Shown here one piece after another: positions 32,450-41,709 of a stretch of DNA of 64,000 nt (position 1 is the stretch's first letter; each line of letters starts with the position of its first letter). The position numbers and the translations under genes were made by a program. Source of the stretch: Roseiterribacter gracilis (GTDB taxonomy: Bacteria > Pseudomonadota > Alphaproteobacteria > BOG-932 > Roseiterribacteraceae); the NCBI GenBank assembly GCA_018332375.1, contig BOPV01000001.1, positions 3,844,001 to 3,908,000 on the forward strand, in the 5' to 3' direction. The notes beneath the pieces are model-generated. The model did not search any database. It was not told the origin of the DNA and saw only the letters and a list, made by a program, of their open reading frames with translations.

Positions 32450-34201
32450 ATGGCATCGCTGAAACCGGGTTTGGTGATCGCGCTGCTCGCATTGTGCGGT
32501 GCAGTCGGCGCGTACGCGGACGAACCGCAAAAGGTTTCGCATCCCGGCATGTATCGCGGCTGGAGTGAGCGTCTCTACAACGATCGCGTGCGCACGTCGC
32601 AGTACGTTGCAGTCCGTGATGGAACTCGGCTCGCGGTCGACATCTACCGGCCGGCAATCAACGGCAAGCCGGTCGAACTGCGCTACCCGGTCGTCTGGGT
32701 GTTCACGCCCTACCGGCGTGCCTTCCGCCAGCCTGACGGTACGATCAAGACGGGTAACGATCCGCTGCTGCGCCTTACTGAGTACGGCTATGTGATTGCG
32801 ATGGTCGATACGCGCGGCAAGGGCGCGTCGTTCGGCGCGCGCCGCGGTTTTCAGGACCGGACCGAGGCGCTAGACGGCTACGACATCAATGAATGGTTGG
32901 CGCTGCAGCCCTGGTCGACCGGCAAAGTCGGGATGGCGGGCTGCTCCTATGTCGGCGGCTCGCAAAAGCTGGTCGCCACCACTGCGCCACCGCATCTGCG
33001 CGCGATCTTTCCCGGCTGCACGGACTTCGACAAATACGACTTCGTCAGCCGCGGCGGCATGACGGCGCAGTTTCACACGCGGCCCGAAGATCCGGCGACG
33101 GATTGGGGCGAGGGCGTGCTGCCGGTCGACGACGACAAAGACGGCAGCTTGCTGCGCGCGGCGCAGGAAGAGCATCGCGCCAACACGCTGATGGCGCCGA
33201 TCTGGAAAGAGATTCCCAACCGCGACGGCTGGTCGAAGCTGCTCGGCAGCCAGTATTGGCGCGAAGTCAGTTTCAGTTCGTATGTCGACGTCGTGCAGCG
33301 CAGCGGCATTGCGATCTACAATTGGGGCGGCTGGCACGACGAAGGCAGCGAGGCGCAGTTCCTCACCCTCGCCAATCTGCGCAATCCGCAGAAACTATGG
33401 ATGGGCCCGCTCAGCCATTGCCAATCCGGCGACTTCGATCTCGTCGCCGAGCATCTGCGGTTCTTCGATTATTGGCTGAAAGACATCGACAACGGGATTA
33501 TGCGCGAGCCGCCGATCTATTACGCGACGCTCGACGCACCTGCGGGAAAGGAATTTCAGTTCGCTGACAAATGGCCGCTGCCAGACGAGCGCCGCACCCG
33601 CTTCTACCTGCGTGACGGTGGCGTTCTCGCCACCGGACCAGCGCGCGCAGGCAAAACAATGCTGCAGGTCGACTACAACGTATCGTGCGCGCAGCCGCCG
33701 ATCTTCTGGCCCTGCGTGCAGGACGCCAAAGGTGCGACCTTCACGACGCCGGCGCTGTCGCGGAATTTGCGCATCACCGGCCATCCCGTCGTGCATCTGT
33801 GGGTGACGTCGACAGCGACGGACGGCGATTTCTTCGCCTATCTCGAAGATATTCGCCCCGACGGCAGCGTCGACATCGTCGCGCATGGACGGTTGCAGGC
33901 CTCGGCGCGTGCGCTGCAGACGCCGCGCTTCAACAATCTCGGCCTGCCCTGGCATCGCGTCGAAGGCGCCGACCGGATCAATCTGGTTCCGGGCAAGCCG
34001 ACCGAGCTTGTCTTCGCGCTGCTGCCGACCTCGAAGATCTTCCAGGCCGGTCACAAAATGCGCGTGACGATCACTGGGGCAGATCCACGCCAGCGCGACC
34101 GGCGCGAAATGTCACCGCCGCCGCGAGTCGAGATCCTCGCCGACGGCGCACACACATCCTTCGTCGAATTGCCGGTGATCCCGGATCGGACGGTGCAATG
34201 A
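32450..34201 (+). CDS. CocE/NonD family hydrolase, exported
   Basis: A 583-residue serine hydrolase of the X-Pro dipeptidyl-peptidase/cocaine esterase family. The signal peptide ends near GAYADE. The alpha/beta domain has GTRLAVDIYRP, the catalytic serine in GMAGCSYVGGSQ (Ser166), and the GWHDEGSEAQFL region around residue 300 holding acid/base residues. The C-terminal jelly-roll (about 400-575) has VHLWVTSTATDGDFFAYLEDIRPDG. Members cleave esters or amides, cocaine esterase being a benzoyl esterase. It is divergent from a TonB receptor and overlaps the next hydrolase, suggesting outer-envelope cleavage of an imported ester. Substrate unknown. Confidence 0.92.
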   Translation: MASLKPGLVIALLALCGAVGAYADEPQKVSHPGMYRGWSERLYNDRVRTSQYVAVRDGTRLAVDIYRPAINGKPVELRYPVVWVFTPYRRAFRQPDGTIKTGNDPLLRLTEYGYVIAMVDTRGKGASFGARRGFQDRTEALDGYDINEWLALQPWSTGKVGMAGCSYVGGSQKLVATTAPPHLRAIFPGCTDFDKYDFVSRGGMTAQFHTRPEDPATDWGEGVLPVDDDKDGSLLRAAQEEHRANTLMAPIWKEIPNRDGWSKLLGSQYWREVSFSSYVDVVQRSGIAIYNWGGWHDEGSEAQFLTLANLRNPQKLWMGPLSHCQSGDFDLVAEHLRFFDYWLKDIDNGIMREPPIYYATLDAPAGKEFQFADKWPLPDERRTRFYLRDGGVLATGPARAGKTMLQVDYNVSCAQPPIFWPCVQDAKGATFTTPALSRNLRITGHPVVHLWVTSTATDGDFFAYLEDIRPDGSVDIVAHGRLQASARALQTPRFNNLGLPWHRVEGADRINLVPGKPTELVFALLPTSKIFQAGHKMRVTITGADPRQRDRREMSPPPRVEILADGAHTSFVELPVIPDRTVQ

Positions 34202-35763
34202 AGCTGCTGCAGCTCGCGCTGTTGTTGTTCGTTGCGTCGGCACAGGCGACTGACTTGCCCACCGTGCGCGGTCCGATTCCGGTGACCGCGACGTCGACCA
34301 TCTACGGCGCTGCGCATGTGCCGGGTGCAGCTCAGTCGATCGATCTCGATGCGGCCGGCTATGTCGAAGAAGAGTATTTCCTCACCGGCACGGCCAATCT
34401 GTACGGCTACAAGCCCGATCTGACGCACGAGACCTTGCGCAGCGCGGTGCCGTACACGACGCGCATCGTGCTGCGCCGGCCGCGCGATCCCGCCAAGTTC
34501 AGCGGCAACGTGCAGCTCGAAAGCGCGCATCCGATGGAAGGCAACGCGGCAAGCTGGGCTGCCGCGGCGCCGTACATGCTGCGGCATGGCGATGCCTATG
34601 TTCTTCTGCTGGCCGGGGCCGATGCGCTGACGCGCGGAACCAGCGGCGATCCGATGCGACGCCAGGCGTTGCAACTGCAACCCGGCGCAGACGGAGCCAT
34701 CGCGCCGGTTGCGGCGCACGATCTGCTGCGCTGGTTTGATCCGGTGCGCTATGCGCCGATCAACTGGCCCGACGATGACGGCGTGCGCTGGGACGTGATC
34801 GTGCAAGTGGGACAGTTGCTGCGCAGCGACGTGCCGCAGAATCCATTGCATCGTTTTCGCGTCCGCCACATCTACATGTCCGGCTGGTCGTTCACCGGCA
34901 GCCTGATCCGCACTTTCATCAACGAAGGATTCCACGATCGCGCCCGTCTCGCCAACGGCGCGCCGGTGTTCGACGGGTATCTGATCGGCGTCTCGGCCGG
35001 CCCGTACATCGCGGGCTATGTGCCGCTCAACAGCCAGACGCCGATGCTTCCGCCCGACAGTCCGCGGCGCGTGTTGCGCGCAATCGACGTGCCCGTCATC
35101 GAATTGCTGAGCGAGAACGAAGCGCCGACCAATGTCGGCCCAACGTTGCCCGAGCCGGACAGCGTGCGCGGCGGTCATCGCCTCTACGAAGTGCCGGGCC
35201 AGACCCATGCCGAAGGTCGCGCGCTCGGCGGACGCGCCGGTTCGACCATGCAGGCACAGCTCGCCGCGCGCGGCTATCCGCTGCGCCCGCCTGGCGAAGA
35301 GGCGCGTTGCAAAGCGCCGCCAAGCGACGTGCCGATCGGCCATCTGGCGATTGCCGCGTTCGACAATCTCGATCGCTGGGTGCGCACCGGCACAGCGCCG
35401 CCCAAGGCCGCACGCATGGCGATCGATCCACAAACGCAGCTTCCGTTGCGCGATGCGGTCGGCAATGCGCGCGGCGGCGTACGCACTGTGCACGTCGAGG
35501 TTCCGTTGGCCCGATATGACGTAAAAGGCGACGGCTCGCCGGATTGCATCAATCCACGCACGCCATTCCTGCCGATCCGTCGCGTCCTGCTGCCGCGCAG
35601 CGAGCTTGAATCGCTCTACGGCAACGAGACCTCCTACCGCGCCAAAATGGAAGCGGCGCTGGATCGTATGGTTCGCGCGCGTTGGCTGTTGCCGCCAGAA
35701 GCCGCGGCCGAGCGTGCGGCGCTGCGCGCGCTGGCGCACGATGCATTTGCCGGAGGCGGTTGA
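34198..35763 (+). CDS. Exported alpha/beta hydrolase domain protein
   Basis: A 521-residue secreted protein (signal MKLLQLALLLFVASAQA) that matches the family often named alpha/beta hydrolase domain-containing protein. Features are YVEEEYFLTGTANLY, TRIVLRRPRDPAKFSGNVQLE, the nucleophile region HIYMSGWSFTGSLIRTFIN (Ser in SGWSFTGS), and an acid/His end with GGHRLYEVPGQTHAEG. It overlaps the CocE stop by ATGA and is probably secreted together with it. Two exported hydrolases in tandem suggest stepwise breakdown of one ester-rich substrate. Confidence 0.85.
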   Translation: MKLLQLALLLFVASAQATDLPTVRGPIPVTATSTIYGAAHVPGAAQSIDLDAAGYVEEEYFLTGTANLYGYKPDLTHETLRSAVPYTTRIVLRRPRDPAKFSGNVQLESAHPMEGNAASWAAAAPYMLRHGDAYVLLLAGADALTRGTSGDPMRRQALQLQPGADGAIAPVAAHDLLRWFDPVRYAPINWPDDDGVRWDVIVQVGQLLRSDVPQNPLHRFRVRHIYMSGWSFTGSLIRTFINEGFHDRARLANGAPVFDGYLIGVSAGPYIAGYVPLNSQTPMLPPDSPRRVLRAIDVPVIELLSENEAPTNVGPTLPEPDSVRGGHRLYEVPGQTHAEGRALGGRAGSTMQAQLAARGYPLRPPGEEARCKAPPSDVPIGHLAIAAFDNLDRWVRTGTAPPKAARMAIDPQTQLPLRDAVGNARGGVRTVHVEVPLARYDVKGDGSPDCINPRTPFLPIRRVLLPRSELESLYGNETSYRAKMEAALDRMVRARWLLPPEAAAERAALRALAHDAFAGGG

Positions 35764-35794
35764 GCTTGTGCAGGAAACGCGTCACGTTCGACTT

Positions 35795-36289
35795 ATGACG
35801 AAGCCCAAGAAAAGCACCGCGAAAGCCGCGAAGAACAAGGGCGTCGAGGACACGGCCGACCGCGCGATCGACTACAGTTTCCTGCCCGATCTGCTGGGAT
35901 TCAACATCCGCCGGGTACAGATCGAGCTGTGGCGCGACTTCGTACACAAGCTCGACGACGAGCAATTTCGTTCGGGCGAATTCAGCGCGCTGGCCTTGAT
36001 CGTCGCCAATCCGGGAATCTCGCAGACCGAACTGGCGCGCGCATTGGCGATCGACAAAGCCCACACGGTGGCGCTGCTCGACGATCTGGAAAAGAACGGC
36101 TGGGCGGCGCGGACGCGGTCGGTCGAAGATCGCCGTCGCCACACACTGGCCGCGACGCCGGCCGGGCGCAAAGCGCTGGTGCGGCTGCGCAAGTCGATGA
36201 TCGAGCACGAGCAGAAATTCTGCGCGCTGTATTCGCCAAAAGAACTACAAACCTTGTTGTCACTGCTGCAACGGCTCTACACGCGCTGA
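35795..36289 (+). CDS. MarR family transcriptional regulator
   Basis: A 164-residue MarR regulator with a lysine-rich N-terminal tail (MTKPKKSTAKAAKNK). The winged helix includes NPGISQTELARALAIDKAHTVALLDDLEKNGW and TRSVEDRRRHTLAATPAG. It is 32 bases after the hydrolase gene and about 130 bases before the CoA-transferase, with a class A operator in between. It is related to the MarR at 41209 (shared LLGF-N/Q-x-R core). Repressors of this kind often bind aromatic acids or their CoA esters. Confidence 0.92.
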   Translation: MTKPKKSTAKAAKNKGVEDTADRAIDYSFLPDLLGFNIRRVQIELWRDFVHKLDDEQFRSGEFSALALIVANPGISQTELARALAIDKAHTVALLDDLEKNGWAARTRSVEDRRRHTLAATPAGRKALVRLRKSMIEHEQKFCALYSPKELQTLLSLLQRLYTR

Positions 36290-36339
36290 TCGTCTGCGCT
36301 GCAGCGCAAAATACGCTGACATTGCCCGGGGTCTGCGAA

Positions 36340-36362
36340 ACCGTTATTGTTCTATACAATTA
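36340..36362. promoter_or_regulatory. Class A MarR-type operator, copy 2
   Basis: Contains ATTGT-TCTAT-ACAAT (36346-36360), a perfect 5-bp inverted repeat with a five-base spacer. It shares the decamer CTATACAATT with copy 1 at 32227. It lies 57 bases before the CoA-transferase start and 50 bases after the MarR stop, so it would control the CoA-transferase/dehydratase/CapA operon. Confidence 0.5.
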
Positions 36363-36419
36363 CGTACCGCAACGATTTTGAGGACGGGTGCTGCCAAGGC
36401 CCCGTATCTGCAGCCCGCC

Positions 36420-37661
36420 ATGACATCCCTGCCCAAACCGCTCGACGGGATCACCGTCATCGACACGACGGTCGCGCTTGCGGGGCCCTATGCGACCCTG
36501 CTGCTCGCCGGGCTGGGGGCGCGGGTGATCAAGGTAGAAAATCCGCTCAGCCCGGATCCGTCGCGCAGCAACGTTCCCTATCTCGGCAAGGGCGGCGCGC
36601 ATCTGATGCGCGACAGCGACGATGATATTTCGATTTCGGCGCTCAACCGGCTGCGTAACAAGCAGGGCGTCACGCTCAATCTGAAACACGCGGACGGAAA
36701 GCGGATCTTTGGCGAACTGCTGCGCCAGGCCGACGTGGTGGTCGAGAATTTCAGCCACGGCACGATGGAGAAGCTGGGCGTCGGTTACAGCTTCGCGCGC
36801 GAAGTAAACCCGCGCATCGTTTATTGCTCGATCACCGGATTCGGTGCGCAAGGCGAGCCGGGCTCGGGCAAAGCGATGGATGCGATCATCCAAGCGCTCA
36901 GCGGCGTGATGCATACGTCGGGCGCGCCGGAAGATCCGCCGATCCGCGTCGGCTTTCCGCTGGCCGATCTGTCGGCGCCGTTGTTCGGCGTCATCGGCAT
37001 TCTGGCGGCGCTGTTTCAAGCGCGCAGCACCGGCATCGGTCAACATGTCGACGTATCGATGTTGGGCGTGCTGACCTCGATGGTAGCGACCGAGCCCTAT
37101 GACATTCTCGAACGGTTCGGCATTCCGATGCGCACCGGTCAAACTGTGCCGCGCTTGGCGCCGTTCGGCGTGTACCGCACGCGCGACGGGCATGTCGCGG
37201 TCTGCGCGCCTACCGATACGTTTGCACGCGGCGTGTTTGCGGCGATGGATCAGGCAGGATTGGCCAACGACGCGCGCTTCGTCACGCGCGACCTGCGTGT
37301 GCAGAACGTCGCCGCGCTGGAAGCGCTGATCGAACCCTGGGCGCTGTCGCTCGCGGCGCAGGACATGGTCGACCGTCTGGCTCGCAACGGCGTGCCCGCC
37401 GCCGTCGTGCGCGATCCGTCAGCGGCGGTGCGCGATCCGCTGTTGCTCGAACGCGGCGAAACCGTCCGCCTGTCGCATCCGAAATTCGGCCAGACCGACG
37501 AAGTCTACGGGCCGGGCCTGCCGATCCGGTTTTCCGAATCGGCATCGGGCTTCGATCAGCCGCCGCCGGGGCTGGGCGAGCATAATCAGGCGATCTACGG
37601 CGATCTGCTTGGCTACAGGCAAGACGAGATCGAACGTCTGCAGCAGCAGGGCGTCATCTGA
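36420..37661 (+). CDS. Class III CoA-transferase (CaiB/BaiF family)
   Basis: A 413-residue CaiB/BaiF enzyme. Motifs are GITVIDTTVALAGPYATLLLAGLGARVIKVE, NRNK-type LNRLRNKQGVTLNL, and the aspartate nucleophile in the GSGKAMDAIIQALSG loop near residue 165. It moves CoA between a donor acyl-CoA and an acid such as a hydroxy-acid or aryl-acid. Directly downstream are two 2-hydroxyacyl-CoA dehydratase subunits. This is the same trio as fldA-fldB-fldC (phenyllactate to cinnamate) in anaerobes, with FldA also a class III transferase. The likely substrate is therefore a 2-hydroxy acid; this is inference. Confidence 0.93.
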   Translation: MTSLPKPLDGITVIDTTVALAGPYATLLLAGLGARVIKVENPLSPDPSRSNVPYLGKGGAHLMRDSDDDISISALNRLRNKQGVTLNLKHADGKRIFGELLRQADVVVENFSHGTMEKLGVGYSFAREVNPRIVYCSITGFGAQGEPGSGKAMDAIIQALSGVMHTSGAPEDPPIRVGFPLADLSAPLFGVIGILAALFQARSTGIGQHVDVSMLGVLTSMVATEPYDILERFGIPMRTGQTVPRLAPFGVYRTRDGHVAVCAPTDTFARGVFAAMDQAGLANDARFVTRDLRVQNVAALEALIEPWALSLAAQDMVDRLARNGVPAAVVRDPSAAVRDPLLLERGETVRLSHPKFGQTDEVYGPGLPIRFSESASGFDQPPPGLGEHNQAIYGDLLGYRQDEIERLQQQGVI

Positions 37662-37663
37662 CA

Positions 37664-38761
37664 ATGTCCGATCTCGACACCGCATTGGCGGCGTTCGATC
37701 ACGCAGCGTCGGTACCGGTCCAAGGACGACGCCAAGTCGGCCTTGTGTCGCCGCAGATTCCAGCCGAGCTGGTGCGCGCTGCGGACGCCGCGCCAATTCT
37801 GCTGTGGCCGCAATTTACCGGAAGCAGCGATCTTGCCGATCGCTACATGGAATATTTCTTCGAGGCGCCGCTGCGTCATTTGTTCGATGCGGCTGCGGGC
37901 GGCGCACTCGATCATCTCGATCTGCTGGTCGTGCCGCGCACGTCGGAAAGCTTCACCAAGTTCTATCTCTATCTGCGCGAAGTGCAGCGCCAGGAGCCGG
38001 CGCGAAACATCCCGACCCTGCATCTGTTCGATCTGCTGCACACACAGGGCGAGTCGGTGCGGCGGCACAATCGCGGCGAGGTCGAGCGACTGTACCATCG
38101 CGTCTGCGCATTGACCGGCACCGCGCCGTCGGCCGATGCGTTGCTTGGCGCAGCCGACGATGAGGCGGCGATCCGGACCGAGCTGCAGGCCTTGCTGCCG
38201 CTACGCCGCAGCGCCGTTCTGACCGGCTGCGATGCGTTGCGGATCTATGCCGGCGTGCGGGCGATGACGCCCGACCAGGTTGGAAATGCGGTGCGCGCGG
38301 TGATCAAAGCGTCGAGCACCGTGCCGGTGCGCACGGGCGCACGCTTGTTGCTGCTCGGCCCGTCATTGCCGCATCCGGCGTTGTGCGCGCGGATCGAAGC
38401 GACGGGTGCCACGATCGTCGCCGAAGAACATCCTTGGGGCGGCCGCGTGTTCGAACCCGCCGCGCGCAGCGGCGACACGCTCGGCGCAATCGCCGAGCGG
38501 GCGCGGCATGTCGTGCCGTCGGCACGCAGCTTCTCGGCTGGCAGCGATTGGATCCGGCAGGCAGCGTCGGCTGCGAATGCGCAAGGCGCGGTGTTCGTGA
38601 TTCCGTCGAACGACGACTCGTACGGGTGGGATTATCCGGCCTGCCGCGATCTCTGCCGCGCGTTGGGACTGCGCACCTTGCTGCTGCGTCCCGTCGACCG
38701 AGATCCCGCCGATGCTGGTGCGCAGATCGACGAATTCCTCGCCGCAGAGCACGCAGCATGA
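37664..38761 (+). CDS. 2-hydroxyacyl-CoA dehydratase family, smaller subunit (HgdB/BcrC-like)
   Basis: A 365-residue protein of the HgdB/FldC/BcrC superfamily. Typical features are DHLDLLVVPRTSESFTKFYLYLREV (the Rossmann-like segment after the first Fe-S region), a middle helical domain with RTELQALLPLRRSAVLTGCD, and the second half LLLLGPSLPHPALCARIEATGATIVAEEHPWGGRVFE. Cysteines occur in RVCALTG, LTGCDA, ALCARIE and PACRDLCRAL, but the classic N-terminal cluster cysteines are not obvious, so Fe-S binding may rest mainly with the partner. It is two bases after the CoA-transferase stop and overlaps the next subunit. Confidence 0.82.
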   Translation: MSDLDTALAAFDHAASVPVQGRRQVGLVSPQIPAELVRAADAAPILLWPQFTGSSDLADRYMEYFFEAPLRHLFDAAAGGALDHLDLLVVPRTSESFTKFYLYLREVQRQEPARNIPTLHLFDLLHTQGESVRRHNRGEVERLYHRVCALTGTAPSADALLGAADDEAAIRTELQALLPLRRSAVLTGCDALRIYAGVRAMTPDQVGNAVRAVIKASSTVPVRTGARLLLLGPSLPHPALCARIEATGATIVAEEHPWGGRVFEPAARSGDTLGAIAERARHVVPSARSFSAGSDWIRQAASAANAQGAVFVIPSNDDSYGWDYPACRDLCRALGLRTLLLRPVDRDPADAGAQIDEFLAAEHAA

Positions 38762-40026
38762 ACCGGATCGAGAAACAACTCGCAGTGACGGGGCAGGCGG
38801 GCGCCTATCAGAAGGCCTGGTTTGCCGATCTGCGCGAACGGATTCTGACGCGCGGCGAGCCCTACGCGATCATGCAGGCCGACACGCCGCACGAAATCTT
38901 TCACGCGATGGATATTCCCATCGTCACCAACCAATGGTGGGCCGCAGTGATCGCGGCCAAGCAATTGTCGCCGCTCTATTTCGATTTCCTGAAAGAGCAG
39001 GGCTATCACGAAGGTCTGTGCCGCTATTGCAGCCTGGGTCTGGCTGCGACGTTGCACAACGATCCGTCGATCGCGCCGTGGGGCGGCTTGCCGAAACCGC
39101 TGCTGCTGTGTGCGCGCCTGACCTGCGATTGCGTGCAGCGCGTGTTTCGCCTGTGGGGTGACGCGCTGGGCGCGCCGTTCTTCCCGATCGACAATCCTGG
39201 CATCGAAAGCCCGTCGCCACGCTGGTGGGAAGACGGGATCGAGAATTGGGAGTCGCTGTACCAGCCGCACCGCCTTGATCTGATGGTCGGCCAGTTGGAA
39301 GAGCTGATCGCCTTCGCCGAACAACGTACCGGCCGTACATTCGATCGCGCGCATTTCAGCCGCATGATGGAGCTGATCGACCGGCAGGAAACCGTGCTGG
39401 GCGAAGCCGACCGGTTGATCGCAGAAGCGCCCAAATGTCCGGTGCGCGTCGCCGAACAGATGACCAACACGATGACGGCGCAATGGCATCGCGGCACCGA
39501 GTGGGGCCTGGCACATGCGACCGCGTTCCGGGACGAGGTACGCGCACGCGTCGATGCCGGGATCGCGGCGGTTCCGAACGAGCGCAAACGGCTGATGTGG
39601 ATCGGTGCCGGCCTGTGGCACGACACCAGCTTCTACAGCGCGTTCGAAGAAAGCCACGGCGCCGTCTTCACCTGGTCAATGTATCTGCCGTTTGCGTTTG
39701 CCGGCTATGTGCGCCGGCCATTGACCGATCCGATGCGCGCGCTGGCGTCGCGCGTCGCCAGCATGAACGAACAGCTTCACAATCCGCCTTGGATCAATAG
39801 CTGGCTGGTGCATGAAGCGCAGCGCAACCGCATCGATGGCGCGTTGGTGCTGATGCCGAAAAGCTGCCATCCCGCAGCCGCCTCGTCGAAATTCATCGCG
39901 CGCGATCTCGAAGCGGCCGGCGTGCCGGTGCTGGAGATCTGGACCGACATGGTCGACAGCCGCGACTGGGATGGGCCCGCCATGCAGGCGCGCGTTGCAA
40001 CGTTTCTGGAGGAGCGTCTGGGATGA
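38758..40026 (+). CDS. 2-hydroxyacyl-CoA dehydratase family, larger subunit (BcrB/HgdB-like)
   Basis: A 422-residue partner subunit. It shows TPHEIFHAMDIPIVTNQWWAAVIAAK, a Cys-rich region GLCRYCSLG, the motif LLLCARLTCDCVQRVF and the C-terminal KSCHPAAASSKFIARDLEAAGVPVLEIWTD, which together match the [4Fe-4S]-binding half of 2-hydroxyacyl-CoA dehydratases and class I benzoyl-CoA reductases. These enzymes need one-electron activation by an ATP-hydrolysing activator (HgdC/FldI) and are oxygen-sensitive. No activator gene is in this window. Translation is coupled to the smaller subunit (ATGA) and to the downstream CapA gene (ATGA). Confidence 0.85.
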   Translation: MNRIEKQLAVTGQAGAYQKAWFADLRERILTRGEPYAIMQADTPHEIFHAMDIPIVTNQWWAAVIAAKQLSPLYFDFLKEQGYHEGLCRYCSLGLAATLHNDPSIAPWGGLPKPLLLCARLTCDCVQRVFRLWGDALGAPFFPIDNPGIESPSPRWWEDGIENWESLYQPHRLDLMVGQLEELIAFAEQRTGRTFDRAHFSRMMELIDRQETVLGEADRLIAEAPKCPVRVAEQMTNTMTAQWHRGTEWGLAHATAFRDEVRARVDAGIAAVPNERKRLMWIGAGLWHDTSFYSAFEESHGAVFTWSMYLPFAFAGYVRRPLTDPMRALASRVASMNEQLHNPPWINSWLVHEAQRNRIDGALVLMPKSCHPAAASSKFIARDLEAAGVPVLEIWTDMVDSRDWDGPAMQARVATFLEERLG

Positions 40027-41144
40027 GCGAAGCCACCATTCTGATGGTTGGCGATCTGGTGCTGGACGTGCCCGAGATCGAACCGTTGTTCAACGCCAGC
40101 CGCGCGACGTTGCGCGCCGCCGATCTTGTCGTCGGGCATGTCGAAGTTCCGCATACGCTGCGCGGCACGCAATCGGTCGGCAACGTGCCGGCGCCGCTCA
40201 ACGATCCGCAACGTCTCGAGCCGCTGCAGGGCGCGGGATTTCACCTCGCGACTTTGGCGGGCAATCATATTTACGACCAAGGGCCGCTCGGCATTTCGGA
40301 CACGATCGACAAGCTGCGGTCGCTTGGCATCGAACCGACTGGCGCCGGTCCCAATCTCGAAGCGGCGCGCAAACCTGCGATCGCGCAGCGCAACGGCATT
40401 CGCGTCGGCGTGCTCAGCTACAATTGCGTTGGCCCGCGCGAATCCTGGGCCTCGGCCAACAAGGCCGGCTGCGCCTACGTGCATGTCATGACGCATTACG
40501 AAGTCGATTATGCCGGCCCGGGCGGACCGCCGCAGATCTACACCTTCGCCGAACCGTCGCATCTCGAAGCGATGCAGGGCGACATCGAACGGCTGCGCGA
40601 ACAAGCCGACATCGTCATCGTGGCGCTGCATAAAGGCCTCGGCCACACGCCCGCGGTGGTCGGCGCGTACGAACGTCAGATCGCCAAAGGCGCGATCGAT
40701 GCCGGTGCCGATATCGTGATCGGCCATCACGCGCATATTCTGCGCGGCGTCGAGACCTACAAAGGAAAACCGATTTTCCACGGGCTGGGAAATTTCGTCA
40801 CCGTGACCCGCGCGCTGGCGGTCGAGGACAATGCCAGCCCCGAACGGCTGGCTTGGGCCAAGCGTCGCCGCGCCTTGTTCGGCTTCGAACCCGATCCGAA
40901 TTACCCGACCTATCCGTTTCACCCCGAAGCCAAGAACACGATGATCGCGTCTTGCACCGTCACGCGCGACGGCGTGAAAGATGCGGGCTTTCTGCCCTGC
41001 TGGGTGAAACCGAACGGCGAGCCCGAAGTGCTGGGACGCGATGCGCGCGGCATCGAGGTCGCGGCCTATATCGAAAAGATTACGCAGGATGCGGGCTTGA
41101 AGGCGAATTTCCGCTGGGACGGCGACCGCGTCGTCTTTACCTGA
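40023..41144 (+). CDS. CapA-family metallophosphoesterase-like protein (CapA1)
   Basis: A 373-residue CapA-family (PF09587) protein of the calcineurin-like metallohydrolase fold. Metal-site motifs are present: GDLVLDV at the start, GHVEVPHT, LAGNHIYDQG near residue 78, VALHKGLGH, and GHHAHILRGVETYKGKPIFHGLGNF. It has no signal peptide or membrane anchor, unlike capsule-linked CapA, so it should be cytoplasmic. It overlaps the dehydratase subunit by four bases. It is the first of three family members in the window, each inside or coupled to a catabolic operon. The activity is unknown. Confidence 0.88.
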   Translation: MSEATILMVGDLVLDVPEIEPLFNASRATLRAADLVVGHVEVPHTLRGTQSVGNVPAPLNDPQRLEPLQGAGFHLATLAGNHIYDQGPLGISDTIDKLRSLGIEPTGAGPNLEAARKPAIAQRNGIRVGVLSYNCVGPRESWASANKAGCAYVHVMTHYEVDYAGPGGPPQIYTFAEPSHLEAMQGDIERLREQADIVIVALHKGLGHTPAVVGAYERQIAKGAIDAGADIVIGHHAHILRGVETYKGKPIFHGLGNFVTVTRALAVEDNASPERLAWAKRRRALFGFEPDPNYPTYPFHPEAKNTMIASCTVTRDGVKDAGFLPCWVKPNGEPEVLGRDARGIEVAAYIEKITQDAGLKANFRWDGDRVVFT

Positions 41145-41208
41145 CCGCGCGCTTGCCAATCCAGGTCTGCGGCCAGATCATCGGATTGGATTGGAATCGG
41201 GAAAGATC

Positions 41209-41682
41209 ATGGCGGCACCGCGAAAAGCAGCGAAGCAGGTGGAAGAGATCGACGACGATCGGCTCGATCTTGGCGATCTGTCCGAGCTGCTCGGCTTTCA
41301 GCTGCGGCTGGCGCAGGCGGCGATGCATCGCGACTTCGTCGAAGCGATGGGCGATCTCGACTTCAAGCAACGGCCGCTTGCGACCTTGATGCTGATCGGT
41401 AGCAATCCCGGCGTATCCCAGATTGCACTGGCGAACACGCTGGGCACCGATCGCGCCACGATGATGATGATGGTCGACAAGCTGCAGGATCGCGGATTGT
41501 TGATCCGCACGCGCTCGACCGCGGACCGGCGCCGCCAGGCGCTGCACCTGACGCCGGCCGGTACCAAGGCGATCCGCGATGCGCGGCGCCGCATCCAGAC
41601 GCACGAAAAGAAGTTCATCGACCTGTTCACGCCCGCCGAGCTGAAAAAGCTGCGTGAGTTTTTGCAGCGCATCTCGGCCTGA
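41209..41682 (+). CDS. MarR family transcriptional regulator
   Basis: A 157-residue MarR protein with a short basic N-terminal tail. The core is LLGFQLRLAQAAMHRDFVEAM, the recognition helix is SQIALANTLGTDRATMMMMVDKLQDRGLL and the wing TRSTADRRRQALHL. ATG 41209 has GGAAAG upstream; a start six codons earlier is possible. It is upstream of, and on the same strand as, the Rieske oxygenase, with a class A operator between them. It is similar to the regulator at 35795, so both may recognise the same DNA sequence. Confidence 0.92.
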   Translation: MAAPRKAAKQVEEIDDDRLDLGDLSELLGFQLRLAQAAMHRDFVEAMGDLDFKQRPLATLMLIGSNPGVSQIALANTLGTDRATMMMMVDKLQDRGLLIRTRSTADRRRQALHLTPAGTKAIRDARRRIQTHEKKFIDLFTPAELKKLREFLQRISA

Positions 41683-41709
41683 GAAACATTGCCTGCGCCG
41701 CGGCGGTGA

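Noticed and set aside
34051..35739. A 562-codon minus-strand frame opposite the alpha/beta hydrolase
   Set aside because: Arg/His-rich composition and no family features; the plus-strand hydrolase has a signal peptide and catalytic motifs.
40023..41144. Capsule or poly-gamma-glutamate synthesis suggested by the CapA name
   Set aside because: No CapB/CapC/PgsBC ligase genes, no signal peptide, and neighbours are catabolic; the name reflects only the family.
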